Part shown: positions 53,352 through 62,000 of the stretch, one piece after another
Layout of the letters: the number at the start of each line of letters is the position of its first letter
How positions within the stretch are numbered: position 1 is the first letter of the stretch
Source: Candidatus Poseidonia sp.
GTDB taxonomy: Archaea > Thermoplasmatota > Poseidoniia > Poseidoniales > Poseidoniaceae
NCBI GenBank assembly: GCA_022426155.1
Contig: JAKMEE010000047.1
Location: 88,491-152,490 of the forward strand
DNA length: 64,000 nucleotides
Direction of reading: 5' to 3'
Made by a program: the position numbers and the translations under genes
The notes under the pieces: generated by a model
Databases searched by the model: none
What the model saw: only the letters and a program-made list of their open reading frames with translations
Told to the model about the DNA's origin: nothing

Positions 53352-54491
53352 TCAGGCGGTTCGAATCCGGTCGTCAATCTGTGCACCTTCTCCGGCGCGG
53401 CCACCCGTTTTTCGGATTTCGCTCCATGCCTTGTTGACGCCTTGGCCGTAGGCCCAATGGGCTAGGAAGACAAAGAGTGGGGCGAAGAAGACGGTTCCGA
53501 TGGAACGATGTGGCGAGGTACCAATGGCCGCTCCAAGCCAACTTATTGCGACATACGCTCCGATGAAGAAGGCAGGGATGTGAGCACAAAACCGGGCAAG
53601 GTCCCATTCGCCAGACAAGGTGAACCAGTGTTCAGCAGCAAAACCACCGCCCACAATGCCGTAAAGCAAAGCAAGCAGCGTAGCCGCAGTAAGCCAGGGG
53701 AAGAATCCGATGGCGGTGTGTGACCAGACAGCGATTTCTGGCCAACGTTTGTTGGCCACCATCCGTGTGTAACCATAATTCCTCATCTGCTTCATGTAGG
53801 GTTTGAACGGCCGGCGGCGGCGGTGAGGCATCACGTTGGATGGGTCGATGAACAACTTGTGGCCTGCACGTTGAATTTTCGCATCCAACACGACGTCTTC
53901 TGCCCCAATGCATCCTTCTTCAAAGAAACCTACTTCTCTTAAATTCGCCATTCGATGGGCACAGTTGACGCCGGGGTTATGGGTAATCGGGACGAGTTCG
54001 CCTTTAGGCTGGGCACCGTAGCGGGTTCCTGCGGTCATGAAGCGGGTGCAAAAAGCCACATCGGCACATTTGGCTCCAAACGGGTCATCATCGGGAGCGA
54101 AGTTTGGACCTCCGACGGCTCCGACTTCCGGGTTGTCAAACCATCGGACTAGGTTCGCCACCCATTCTAACGGTGGCACGGTATCATCGTCCGTAAAAAG
54201 AACGAGGTCATGGTCCATTTGATTGAGTGCGAAGTTGCACGCATCTGCTCGGTTCCGAGAAGGGTCTTCAATCCATGTTGCTCCATGCTTTTCACATACA
54301 TCCTTTGTATGGTCCTTTGATTTTGAATCCGAGATCACAACTTCAAAATGCGGATAGGTTTGTTGACCAAGCCGTCCTAAGACGATATCAAGTTCATCGG
54401 CATTGTTGATGGTTGGAATTAAAACCGCTATCTTGTAGGGTGTTCCGTCTTCTTTCAGCAGGGGTTCAACCACTGGCGTCACCTCGCTCAT
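53352..54491 (-). CDS. Family 2 glycosyltransferase with C-terminal membrane helices
   Basis: About 379 residues from ATG 54491. The GT-A domain starts KIAVLIPTINNADELDIVLG and has ISDSKSKDHT and LVLFTDDDTVPP as the DxD region. GAVGGPNFAPDDDP and IGAEDVVLDAKIQRAG (acceptor base region) follow. A basic patch PHRRRRPFKPYMKQMRN precedes several helices from residue 260 on. It is most like glycosyltransferases that act on lipid-linked intermediates. The short C-terminal tail ends just before the intergenic region of the small membrane gene. Confidence 0.85.
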   Translation of the reverse strand: MSEVTPVVEPLLKEDGTPYKIAVLIPTINNADELDIVLGRLGQQTYPHFEVVISDSKSKDHTKDVCEKHGATWIEDPSRNRADACNFALNQMDHDLVLFTDDDTVPPLEWVANLVRWFDNPEVGAVGGPNFAPDDDPFGAKCADVAFCTRFMTAGTRYGAQPKGELVPITHNPGVNCAHRMANLREVGFFEEGCIGAEDVVLDAKIQRAGHKLFIDPSNVMPHRRRRPFKPYMKQMRNYGYTRMVANKRWPEIAVWSHTAIGFFPWLTAATLLALLYGIVGGGFAAEHWFTLSGEWDLARFCAHIPAFFIGAYVAISWLGAAIGTSPHRSIGTVFFAPLFVFLAHWAYGQGVNKAWSEIRKTGGRAGEGAQIDDRIRTA

Positions 54492-54557
54492 GCTTGCGCG
54501 AGGCACCCGCCCCCTAAGAATTCAAGGGCGAATTCCTTCAATCGGATTCGAATTAAA

Positions 54558-55463
54558 TCAATTTACCGAAATGTTGCTGCTGTAGATGACCTTACCTTCA
54601 CGGGTGTCCACGATGGTAAAGTCGATGCTGCAGGTTACGCTGCAAAGGTCTTGTCCGGTCTCGGAGATAGTCACTCCGTCACCGACGGACCAAACTTGGT
54701 CGTCAGTGGCTCCGTACTCAACCATGCCGCACACGCCGCCGGTTAGGCCAGGGTTGTCGCAAGTCATAGGAGCTGCTCCATCAATGGAGATTCTCACCGA
54801 GATGGTAGCCCAGTTGATGTCGCTGCCTTGGTCCATGCTGATCCTGAATAAATCGTCGCCACTTCCATCTGTAAGGTCTCCTTGTACATCTGCTCCGCTG
54901 AAAGAGTAGAGGCTTAAGCCTCCACTCTGCGACTCATCATCGTCTTCATCCCATTCTGCCCAGTCTACGGCCGCGAATTCATAGAAAGAAGTGGAGCCCA
55001 GTCCATGTTCGTCAATGGCAATAAATGCGATCATGATGTGATAATAACCCTCTCCATCAAACGCGTCGAGTTCATTCCAATGGGCAATTGGAATGTCCAT
55101 GGTGCTGATCGATGAGGAATCGGTGACCGGAATATCGATGATTCCGTCTAGGTCGGTATCCCATCCCAAGGTCATTGAATCTCCATCAATGTCAATCACT
55201 GCGTAATATGCGTGGACAGTGAAACTCTCAAGTGCATCCGAGGAGGAGTCGTAATTAGCAGTGGAATCGTCCTCCATTTCGTATTCTAGGACGCCGCTAA
55301 GGATATCTGATTGGGCGATCATGGGTGCGTTGTTTACGGCAGAGGCGTTGGCATCTTCTCCCTCGGCAGGAGGGGTGATTCCATCGTCCATCATTCCGAA
55401 GCATCCCGTCAGTATCAGGAGTGAGGCCAGAGTTATTACATTCAACGTGCGTAGTATTTGCAT
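54558..55463 (-). CDS. Surface lipoprotein, unknown function
   Basis: About 301 residues from ATG 55463, which has CGAGGTGG upstream (the track start 55484 is an upstream alternative). The lipobox is ASLLILTGC. A short acidic linker follows, then a beta-rich domain with calcium-like Asp runs (DIDGDSMTLGWDTDLDGIID). A second domain near the C-terminus has two Cys pairs (CDNPGLTGGVC and LCSVTCSIDF). The Asp-rich motifs suggest calcium binding. I recognise no enzyme family. Confidence 0.7.
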   Translation of the reverse strand: MQILRTLNVITLASLLILTGCFGMMDDGITPPAEGEDANASAVNNAPMIAQSDILSGVLEYEMEDDSTANYDSSSDALESFTVHAYYAVIDIDGDSMTLGWDTDLDGIIDIPVTDSSSISTMDIPIAHWNELDAFDGEGYYHIMIAFIAIDEHGLGSTSFYEFAAVDWAEWDEDDDESQSGGLSLYSFSGADVQGDLTDGSGDDLFRISMDQGSDINWATISVRISIDGAAPMTCDNPGLTGGVCGMVEYGATDDQVWSVGDGVTISETGQDLCSVTCSIDFTIVDTREGKVIYSSNISVN

Positions 55464-55641
55464 GGTTCCACCTCGGCTACTCATCCAATAAACTTACTTC
55501 CCACCAAATAGAATGGCGCCCACATGCGCGGAGAATCATCGGCCTCCAGAAAACCGCGCATGATGATATTCGTCCATGCTTCGTTTTGTGCTAAGTTCAT
55601 AAGCCGTCGCGATGGGCTTAGGATTAGAGAGGGATGAACTC

Positions 55642-56382
55642 ATGTTGAACGTCACAGCCCGCCAGGACTTGATGAATAAAATCGTTGAAACACTGAACGT
55701 GGTCGTTGAAGACGCCTTGTTCTCATTCAATGAAGACGGACTCGAAGTCCGAGTGGTCGATGCCTCGCACGTTGCTATGATTAACATGCGAGTGGATTCG
55801 GCAGCCTTTGCTACGTGGGAAATCGAACCAGAAGCATTGGGACTTGAATTGAAGAAAATCAAGGAATTGATTAGCCTTGGCGGCGCCGATGACCAGATCG
55901 AAATGGCCTACGGCGATACCACGGGAGTTCTCACGCTGAATCTTGGAAAGATTGACCGTAACATCCGCCCGCTTGACAAGTCAACCATTAATTCCCCTCC
56001 AATGCCGAAAATTGACATCCCTTCAACGGTTGTCATGGACGGGGCTGCTCTTGCACAAGCTTTCCGAGCGGCCAAGCAAGTAGGTGACCTTGTAAATCTC
56101 AGCATCGATGGGGATACATTCACCGTTCATGTTCAAGGACAAACAGATTCAGTGACTGTAAGTTTCGCAAAAGATGAAATGGAATCCCTGGTTTGTTCCG
56201 AGCCTGCTCGAAGCCAATACTCCCTCACCTATCTTGTACCCCTTTCCAAGGTATTTGGCCCACTTGGCAATGTCACTCTCGGCTTCGGCGAGAGTTTCCC
56301 CCTCAAGGTATCATTTTCCTTTAACAACGGTGCAGCAGAAGTAGAATACTTCTTGGCTCCTCGTGTTGAAAGCGATTATTGA
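55642..56382 (+). CDS. pcn: PCNA sliding clamp
   Basis: The protein (246 residues from ATG 55642, SD GAGGGATGAACTC) shows the two-fold PCNA pattern: FNEDGLEVRVVDASHVAMINMRV, then ELKKIKELISLGG, TLNLGKIDRNIRPLD, the interdomain connector after MPKIDIPSTVVMD, and VTLGFGESFPLKVSFSF near the end. Length is the family's usual value. It encircles DNA as a trimer and tethers the replicative polymerase, ligase and FEN1. It lies next to TFS in the convergent direction. Confidence 0.95.
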   Translation: MLNVTARQDLMNKIVETLNVVVEDALFSFNEDGLEVRVVDASHVAMINMRVDSAAFATWEIEPEALGLELKKIKELISLGGADDQIEMAYGDTTGVLTLNLGKIDRNIRPLDKSTINSPPMPKIDIPSTVVMDGAALAQAFRAAKQVGDLVNLSIDGDTFTVHVQGQTDSVTVSFAKDEMESLVCSEPARSQYSLTYLVPLSKVFGPLGNVTLGFGESFPLKVSFSFNNGAAEVEYFLAPRVESDY

Positions 56383-56424
56383 GTCTGAATTTCAGGACTC
56401 GCTTCAGTTTGAACATTCGATTGT

Positions 56425-56775
56425 TCAGTATTCACGCCATCCGTGCCCACAACCTTTGCAGGTCAGCATTCGTGTTTCTGGCTCATCGGATGAACGTGTT
56501 TGTTGAAGGTAGGCAAAGACTTCCACGCCATCGCACTTAGGACACATGTAGGTGTCTTTTGTGAGTACACCTTTCATTTCATCTGAATCCTTGATGATCT
56601 CATATTCACGAGATTCAACCTTGGTGCTGGATGTTGCTTTCGACAAATCCACCTCTTTGCCACCAACTTTGGTCTTGTTGTTGGCGGGGCCATTGTAGCC
56701 ACACTTGTAATTCGTGCAGGAGATATCTCCAGACGGTGTAGGGAAAGAGAGTGTACCGCATTCAGGGCAAAACAT
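56425..56775 (-). CDS. tfs: Transcription factor S (TFS)
   Basis: The 116-residue protein has an N-terminal RPB9-like zinc ribbon (FCPECGTLSFPTPSGDISC, then CGY) and a C-terminal TFIIS-like ribbon (YMCPKCDGVEVFAYL, CKGCGHGW). The acidic loop QTRSSDEPETRM carries the Asp-Glu pair that stimulates transcript cleavage by backtracked RNA polymerase. A TATA box lies about 22 bases upstream of its ATG. It is convergent with pcn. Confidence 0.95.
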   Translation of the reverse strand: MFCPECGTLSFPTPSGDISCTNYKCGYNGPANNKTKVGGKEVDLSKATSSTKVESREYEIIKDSDEMKGVLTKDTYMCPKCDGVEVFAYLQQTRSSDEPETRMLTCKGCGHGWREY

Positions 56776-56796
56776 ACACAGAGGCTAACGAAGGAG

Positions 56797-56802
56797 TATA
56801 TA
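56797..56802 (-). promoter_or_regulatory. TATA box of tfs
   Basis: On the minus strand, CCTATATACTCC sits about 22 bases before the ATG at 56775. The transcript should begin at or very near the start codon, which suggests a leaderless message. Confidence 0.55.
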
Positions 56803-56915
56803 GGTTTAGTCCATTTTACTGATGATGTAAATCAATTGAAAAAGGGTGTTTCAGGGTCGCCAAGCAAGATTCTCTGAGGGGGAAGGGTCAAAATCAATCG
56901 CTCGTAGGCCAAGCC

Positions 56916-57926
56916 ATGTGGTTGTGGTATGACTGGCGTGCTGCAGCCATTGCAGACGCTCATGGCAACATCGTTGACATCGCTTCATGGGACGGCCATA
57001 TGACCGAGCATGCCATAGTCCAGCGATTGAGCCAAGTCGAACAAGGGATTGCAATTCCCGAAGTCCAAGTTCTGCTCAACCGCTTTCCCGAAGCCAAGGT
57101 TTGCCTCCATGGGGACCCTGAATTACCGGAAGCAGATTGGCCATTCCCTGATGATGAAGCCCAAGAGATGGCTGATAAAGCAGCACTCCGGATGGCCATC
57201 GAAGGCGTGCAACGTTCGGCCAGCGACCCAGATAGGCGGCTGGAACATTTGGTTCGGGGTAGCGACGAGTTACGTGCATCCCACTTGACCATGGAAGCGC
57301 GTTTGATTGAATGGGCAGGTCTTTTCTTCCCGATGGCAGTAGTCACCGACCGACAAGCCTTCGTTGCCTGTGTTGCACAAAGCGAAACACCTGCTGACTT
57401 TGCTCAACGGATGGAACTCGTCCTTCCTCAAGAGCAGCCGTCTCCTTCTGAGTGGGCTTCCATTCATGAGTGGGCAGCTGATACCTCACAAGCCCAGAGT
57501 CGCTTAGATCGATTGGAACATGCTCTTCGCCTCTTGGCCAGTGAACACCTCCCCTCAGTCACTGCTCTTTTGGGTCCACTGCTGGCAGCCCGCTTATGCG
57601 TTGAAGCGCATGGATTGCAACGGTTGGCCCGCCTTCCATCTGGAACGGTTCAAATTTTAGGGGCAGAGAAAGCCTTCTTCCACCACTTGAAAACAGGAGC
57701 TCCATCCCCCAAGCACGGTCACATTTTCATGCATCCGTGGATCAGTCGTTCCCCTCGTTGGGTGCGAGGAAAAATCTCTCGTATGCTCGCTGGAAAAATC
57801 AGCATCGCTGCCAAGATAGATGCCTTTGATGGCACTCCGTGGGGAGATGAGGATGTGGCCAAGGTGGAAGCACGCGTTGAAGCGTTGCTTGAAACCCACA
57901 AGCAACCGCCTGCACGTCGTCGTTGA
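56916..57926 (+). CDS. nop5: Nop5/Nop56-like C/D-box sRNP core protein
   Basis: The 336-residue protein has a Nop N-terminal domain, a long coiled-coil (ASIHEWAADTSQAQSRLDRLEHAL) and the Nop domain signature LPSGTVQILGAEKAFFHHLK. A basic C-terminus with RWVRGKISRMLAGKISIAAKID follows. It scaffolds the 2'-O-methylation guide complex with L7Ae and fibrillarin. It overlaps the fibrillarin gene by a few bases, the common archaeal pairing. The length is at the low end of the family because the acidic/basic tail is short. Confidence 0.92.
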   Translation: MWLWYDWRAAAIADAHGNIVDIASWDGHMTEHAIVQRLSQVEQGIAIPEVQVLLNRFPEAKVCLHGDPELPEADWPFPDDEAQEMADKAALRMAIEGVQRSASDPDRRLEHLVRGSDELRASHLTMEARLIEWAGLFFPMAVVTDRQAFVACVAQSETPADFAQRMELVLPQEQPSPSEWASIHEWAADTSQAQSRLDRLEHALRLLASEHLPSVTALLGPLLAARLCVEAHGLQRLARLPSGTVQILGAEKAFFHHLKTGAPSPKHGHIFMHPWISRSPRWVRGKISRMLAGKISIAAKIDAFDGTPWGDEDVAKVEARVEALLETHKQPPARRR

Positions 57927-57940
57927 TGGAGGGAAATCAC

Positions 57941-58666
57941 ATGGGTGGAGGTTCCAAACGCCGCCGAGGTCCTCGGCACCTTTCCCAAACAGTACGTCTG
58001 GATCGCCGAAGCCTTTGGACACTCAACGCCGTCCCTGGTCGTGCTGTTTATGGCGAATCCCTTCGACGATTCCAAGGACAGGAATATCGCCGCTGGGAAC
58101 CACATCGTTCCAAACTTGCCGCCGCCATGCTCCGAACCAAGGATGACCCAGCGTTCCTTTTGCCAGAGCCTGGGACTACGATATTGTATCTTGGGGCTGG
58201 CCACGGAACATCGGTGAGCCACCTTCATGACCATTTGTGCGGTGAACAAAACCGTTTGGGAGGGAGATTGGTAAGCGTGGATTTGGCCCCTCGCTGTCTG
58301 CGAGACCTCACGTTCTTGGCCGAAGTCCGTCCAGGATTAGTTCCAGTTCTCGGTGATGCACGTAAGCACGCAGGGTGGGGTGTTTTGGTACCTCGAAAGG
58401 TGGATTGGCTGTTTCAAGATGTGGCTCAAGCAGGTCAAGTAGACATTTTTATCGCTGCTTGTAAGCGATTCCTCGCCCCTAATGGGACAGGATTACTTTC
58501 TTTGAAAGCCGCGAGCGAACGCTGGACTGGTGAAGGAGAAGCAGCCTTGTTCGCTGAGGTTGAATCCGCCCTAAATGGCGCTTCATTGCGAGTCATCGAA
58601 TCCATTGAACTCACAGGGTATGAGGACAACCATCGCTTGTTCGTGGTTGAAGGAATGGAGGCATGA
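57941..58666 (+). CDS. flpA: Fibrillarin-like rRNA 2'-O-methyltransferase
   Basis: About 241 residues from ATG 57941, which has GGAGGGAAATCAC upstream. TTG 57923 in the track would overlap the nop5 end. It has the fibrillarin SAM-binding start TILYLGAGHGTSVSHLHD, then RLVSVDLAPRCLRDLTFLA and VDWLFQDVAQAGQVDIFI. LLSLKAASERW supplies the catalytic Lys region. It methylates rRNA and tRNA riboses guided by C/D RNAs with Nop5. The next gene, mutM, starts four bases after its stop. Confidence 0.93.
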   Translation: MGGGSKRRRGPRHLSQTVRLDRRSLWTLNAVPGRAVYGESLRRFQGQEYRRWEPHRSKLAAAMLRTKDDPAFLLPEPGTTILYLGAGHGTSVSHLHDHLCGEQNRLGGRLVSVDLAPRCLRDLTFLAEVRPGLVPVLGDARKHAGWGVLVPRKVDWLFQDVAQAGQVDIFIAACKRFLAPNGTGLLSLKAASERWTGEGEAALFAEVESALNGASLRVIESIELTGYEDNHRLFVVEGMEA

Positions 58667-58669
58667 GCC

Positions 58670-59587
58670 TTGCCCGAATTGCCAGAAGTGGAAACCGTTC
58701 GTCAAGGGTTGATCAAAGGAATCCTCGATAAGCGCATTTCAGAAGTGCTGATTCGAAGAGAAGGACTGCGGTATCCTTTTCCTGAAGACCTGCCGACCAT
58801 TGCTGGACACACCGTCATCAACATTCGTCGTCGGGCCAAGTACCTCTTGATGGATTTGGATGATGGGCGTGTGCTTCTTTCTCATCTTGGGATGTCAGGC
58901 AGGTACACTTTGTTCTCCTCCTCAGAGGCCAACGCTGCTGCGCAACCTCTGCTTGGAACTGTCAATGGAGGAGTACCAGTATCGCGTTTCGGTGAACGTA
59001 CTGGGTATGGAGGGAAACATGACCATCTTGAATTTGTTTTTGCAGATGGTTCGCGAGCAATCTACACCGACCCACGGCGGTTTGGAATCATTGACCTCTT
59101 CGCCAACATCGAAGAACCCGTTCATCCCCTTCTCGAATCTCTTGGGCCAGAACCGTTTGATGCGTGGAATGCTTCCATGCTTGCTAGGAAATTGCATAGG
59201 CGAAAAACCTCGATTAAAATCGCCATCCTTGATCAAAAAACCGTTGTGGGTGTCGGGAACATTTACGCCTGTGAAGCCCTGCATCGTTCGGGGATTTCTC
59301 CACGTACTTTGGCTGGTTCCTTGGTTCGGAAAAATGGTAAACCAACACTTCGTCTTGAACGCCTTGTTGGACATGTGAAGGATATCCTCAACGAAGCCAT
59401 CGCCTCCGGAGGTTCAACACTCAACGATTTTGCTAACGTTGATGGCGAGCTGGGATATTTTGCACATCACTTCGCCGTGTACGGCCGAGAAGATGAACCG
59501 TGTCTGAAAGAAGGATGCGGTGGAACCGTGGAACGAATTACACAATCCAACCGTTCCACCTTCTTGTGTCCAAGATGTCAACGTTGA
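58670..59587 (+). CDS. mutM: Formamidopyrimidine-DNA glycosylase (MutM/Fpg)
   Basis: The start is TTG at 58670, preceded by GGAGG. It is fixed by the universal catalytic N-terminus Met-Pro-Glu-Leu-Pro-Glu-Val-Glu. The 305 residues show the helix-two-turns-helix region (VGVGNIYACEALHRSGISP) and the C-terminal zinc finger (EPCLKEGCGG and FLCPRCQR). It removes 8-oxoguanine and FaPy by base excision repair. An insertion (SSSEANAAAQPLLGTVNGG) lengthens the N-terminal domain. It forms an apparent operon with nop5 and fibrillarin. Confidence 0.95.
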   Translation: MPELPEVETVRQGLIKGILDKRISEVLIRREGLRYPFPEDLPTIAGHTVINIRRRAKYLLMDLDDGRVLLSHLGMSGRYTLFSSSEANAAAQPLLGTVNGGVPVSRFGERTGYGGKHDHLEFVFADGSRAIYTDPRRFGIIDLFANIEEPVHPLLESLGPEPFDAWNASMLARKLHRRKTSIKIAILDQKTVVGVGNIYACEALHRSGISPRTLAGSLVRKNGKPTLRLERLVGHVKDILNEAIASGGSTLNDFANVDGELGYFAHHFAVYGREDEPCLKEGCGGTVERITQSNRSTFLCPRCQR

Positions 59588-59588
59588 A

Positions 59589-60203
59589 TCATAGACCAAT
59601 CAACACGCTGAGAGCAAAGCCCCAGAGCACGATGGCCGTGATTCGATGAATTGTTTGACCGTGTTCCTTGAGTTTCTCAAGCATCTGTGTTCCAGTCAAT
59701 GCCAAAGCCACCACCACATACCATGTTGCATCGATGGCCATGCCCAGCGTTCCCACGGCAAGCTTGCTTGCAAAGGTCATGTCTGCTTTGAGAACTTGAG
59801 CCAAAACCGCCACCAAGAATAATGCAATTTTAGGATTGAAGAATGCAATTGCAAATCCTTCTGAGAATCCTTGGCGAGTTGAAGCCTCGTGCTGCTCTTG
59901 GGTCAAATCGGCAGGTGACGTCCACATCGACCATCCATACCATACCAATAAGACACATCCGATGAGCTGGAGGGTGAGAAATACACTAGGGGCTTCTTCC
60001 AAGAGCACAATCAGTCCAAAAACGGCAGCACCAGCATAAACGCCGAAGCCCAATCCATGGCCAAGGGCGCACATGACCCCTTGCTTCCTTCCACCTAACA
60101 TGGTGTTTCGCAACACTACCATGAGGCTCGGACCTGGAGATATTGCTCCGAGGAAAAATACAGCCCCTGCCGCTAGCAAAACGTCCCATGCCAATACGAC
60201 CAT
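59589..60203 (-). CDS. LysE/RhtB-family amino-acid exporter
   Basis: The 204-residue protein has about six helices. The family signature GAISPGPSLMVVLRNTMLGGRKQGVMCALGHGLG lies in the first 60 residues. FAIAFFNPKIALFLVAVLAQ is the second conserved region. Members export lysine, homoserine or threonine and related amino acids. It is convergent with mutM with one base between stops. Confidence 0.9.
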   Translation of the reverse strand: MVVLAWDVLLAAGAVFFLGAISPGPSLMVVLRNTMLGGRKQGVMCALGHGLGFGVYAGAAVFGLIVLLEEAPSVFLTLQLIGCVLLVWYGWSMWTSPADLTQEQHEASTRQGFSEGFAIAFFNPKIALFLVAVLAQVLKADMTFASKLAVGTLGMAIDATWYVVVALALTGTQMLEKLKEHGQTIHRITAIVLWGFALSVLIGL

Positions 60204-60457
60204 GGAGGTGGCTCGTGGATGCTCACCATGAACTTTCGTTCACTTTAGATCTCACAAAATGTAGAGTGTGACACCATTACCTGCTTCTGCTTCCTTCATC
60301 TGCTCACTGTAAGCAAAACTCCAATGGAAGATCGAAGTGTTCATTCGGCGTTGTTTCATGACCGTTTGGTAGGCTTTAGTCAAACCACTTGAAGGAGGCT
60401 GACGTTTGGGTTTTCGTTCCATGTACATCCATCACCGTGCACCCTCTTGAATGTTTC

Positions 60458-60492
60458 TTTTCGTGCATCAAACAATATTCATTGCACGAAAA
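60458..60492. promoter_or_regulatory. 10-bp-arm inverted repeat in a structured intergenic region
   Basis: TTTTCGTGCA and TGCACGAAAA are perfect arms around a 15-nt loop. Downstream, CCAGAA...TTCTGG and CCGAA-AACC-TTCGG form two further hairpins, and AACCTTCGG occurs twice. No convincing gene fits 60204-60585. The site is about equally distant from both neighbouring genes. Confidence 0.5.
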
Positions 60493-60585
60493 CAACCCAA
60501 TAACCCAGAAACCTTCGGGATTCTGGAAAAAACATTCCGAAAACCTTCGGATGGATGTTGGCATGCTGGAAATGAAATTCCACCA

Positions 60586-61776
60586 TCATGCCTTTGCCTT
60601 GATGTTCAGTGTAGACCGTTTATCTGAACGATGTTGTGTCATTCCTTGGCGCCGATGTATTCTGAAACTGGTCGGCCCTCTTGAATTGAGTGAACCTTGT
60701 TGAGCTCGACCTGTTCTGTAGACGATGCGATGACCCGACTTATGGTGGTCGCTGAGTGCTTCATCACCTTGTTGGGCTGAATGAGATTGTCGTTGATTGG
60801 GAAAGACCACACCTGCTTTCTCCAGTTGTCGTTGAACTCTTAAGGCAGTTGTTCGCCCCAAGCGGGCTCGATGGGCGAGTGCTTTGAGGCCAAAAGATTC
60901 AGCAACGCCAGCTTCTTTTTTGTTGGTTGCTGATTTCCAGGGCTTCAAGCGCTTGCCTTTTGTTTTCTTTCTTTGGAATCCGTCAAACCAGCGATCGCAT
61001 TTCAATGTGATTTGTTTTGTAACTCGCAGCGTTGTAATTTCTACGGCTGCAAGCCCGGGAGAAACATGGTTGTACGCACCAACATCAACACCAACCCAAG
61101 CAGGTCGCCCGTCGGGCAGTACGACCGAAGAAAGGGCGACATCACCCGCTTGGTCATCGAGCTTTGTGGTGGTTGTATGGCCGAAAAAAACTGTTCTTGC
61201 CCGGTCAACAGGTGCATCATGCAAGTACCATTCCTTTCGTATCCAGAGCAATTCCTTCTCACCTTGCATGTCAAGTGGCATGCGGGGGTCGTACCCAGCA
61301 TGGACCAATCGTACGCTATCAAGGACAATTTGTGTCGGGCATGTGTCAAGCCACATGAAGTCTTGAAGCATGGTTCGCTTTGCTTTCCATAAGTCTCCTT
61401 CAGCCTGCACAATGTAGGAGCCATAGGTTGACTTTCCTCCACGTTTCATCCAAGGCCTCCAGGCCTGGAATGTTCCGTTTGATTGTACCGATTGGATGGC
61501 CATTTGTTCGTGATTCCCTTTAATGCAAATCAATTGAGGATGGCTTCGCAAGAGGTTGACAACCCCTGCGGAATTCGGACCTCTGTCGATCATATCTCCC
61601 AGGCAAATGACCCTGTCTTCAGGTTTGAGTTGAAGCCGATGCAACAAGGCGCGGAACGTGGCAAGATGACCGTGGACATCGCCTACGACGAAGATTCTGT
61701 GTCCCTGTTCTAATCGATTCTGTAGATCAGCCTCAAGGGACGGATCTCGCACTGATGGCCCGAGAGGGATGTTCAT
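60586..61776 (-). CDS. PPP-family phosphatase fused to a helix-turn-helix region
   Basis: About 396 residues from ATG 61776. The N-terminal 230 residues are a calcineurin-like phosphoesterase with FVVGDVHGHLA, CLGDMIDRGPNS and IKGNHEQMAI, the metal-binding motifs of PPP/ApaH-type enzymes, and YDPRMP and FFGHTTTTK supplying later His. After residue about 285 is a basic, low-complexity section containing GLKALAHRARLGRTTALRVQRQLEKAGV, an HTH-like pattern, and then a disordered tail. The phosphatase is clear. The HTH may target it to DNA or RNA, and its substrate (protein or a dinucleotide) is unknown. Confidence 0.8.
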   Translation of the reverse strand: MNIPLGPSVRDPSLEADLQNRLEQGHRIFVVGDVHGHLATFRALLHRLQLKPEDRVICLGDMIDRGPNSAGVVNLLRSHPQLICIKGNHEQMAIQSVQSNGTFQAWRPWMKRGGKSTYGSYIVQAEGDLWKAKRTMLQDFMWLDTCPTQIVLDSVRLVHAGYDPRMPLDMQGEKELLWIRKEWYLHDAPVDRARTVFFGHTTTTKLDDQAGDVALSSVVLPDGRPAWVGVDVGAYNHVSPGLAAVEITTLRVTKQITLKCDRWFDGFQRKKTKGKRLKPWKSATNKKEAGVAESFGLKALAHRARLGRTTALRVQRQLEKAGVVFPNQRQSHSAQQGDEALSDHHKSGHRIVYRTGRAQQGSLNSRGPTSFRIHRRQGMTQHRSDKRSTLNIKAKA

Positions 61777-61797
61777 CTTACAACTCAAGTTTTTCAC

Positions 61798-62000
61798 CGA
61801 GGGGATGGTCCCTTCGGTTAACCGTTGTTTGAGACATTATATTTTCTTCGCTATGAATTCCCTATGCAGAGGCTGTTTTTACGACCTTTTCCACACAAAG
61901 CACTCCGGTGTTGAAAGATTCACTTCTCTCCCACGAATTCCTTGAGCCTCAAGGCCAATCAATGTCGCTTGCCAGTAGGTCAGTGAATTGACCGTACGAC
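61798..62000. other. Gene-free intergenic region
   Basis: About 200 bases lie between the phosphatase start region and the end of the last surface protein, AT-rich near 61830-61870. It probably holds the phosphatase promoter. I see no RNA gene or convincing repeat in it. Confidence 0.4.

Noticed and set aside
53330-53385. T-loop-like GGTTCGAATCC suggesting a tRNA
   Set aside because: The flanking arms do not pair into a cloverleaf, and the bases are the 3' end of the glycosyltransferase gene.
60376-60564. 62-residue minus-strand ORF in the hairpin region
   Set aside because: It lies across the inverted repeats, has no SD and no recognisable sequence.
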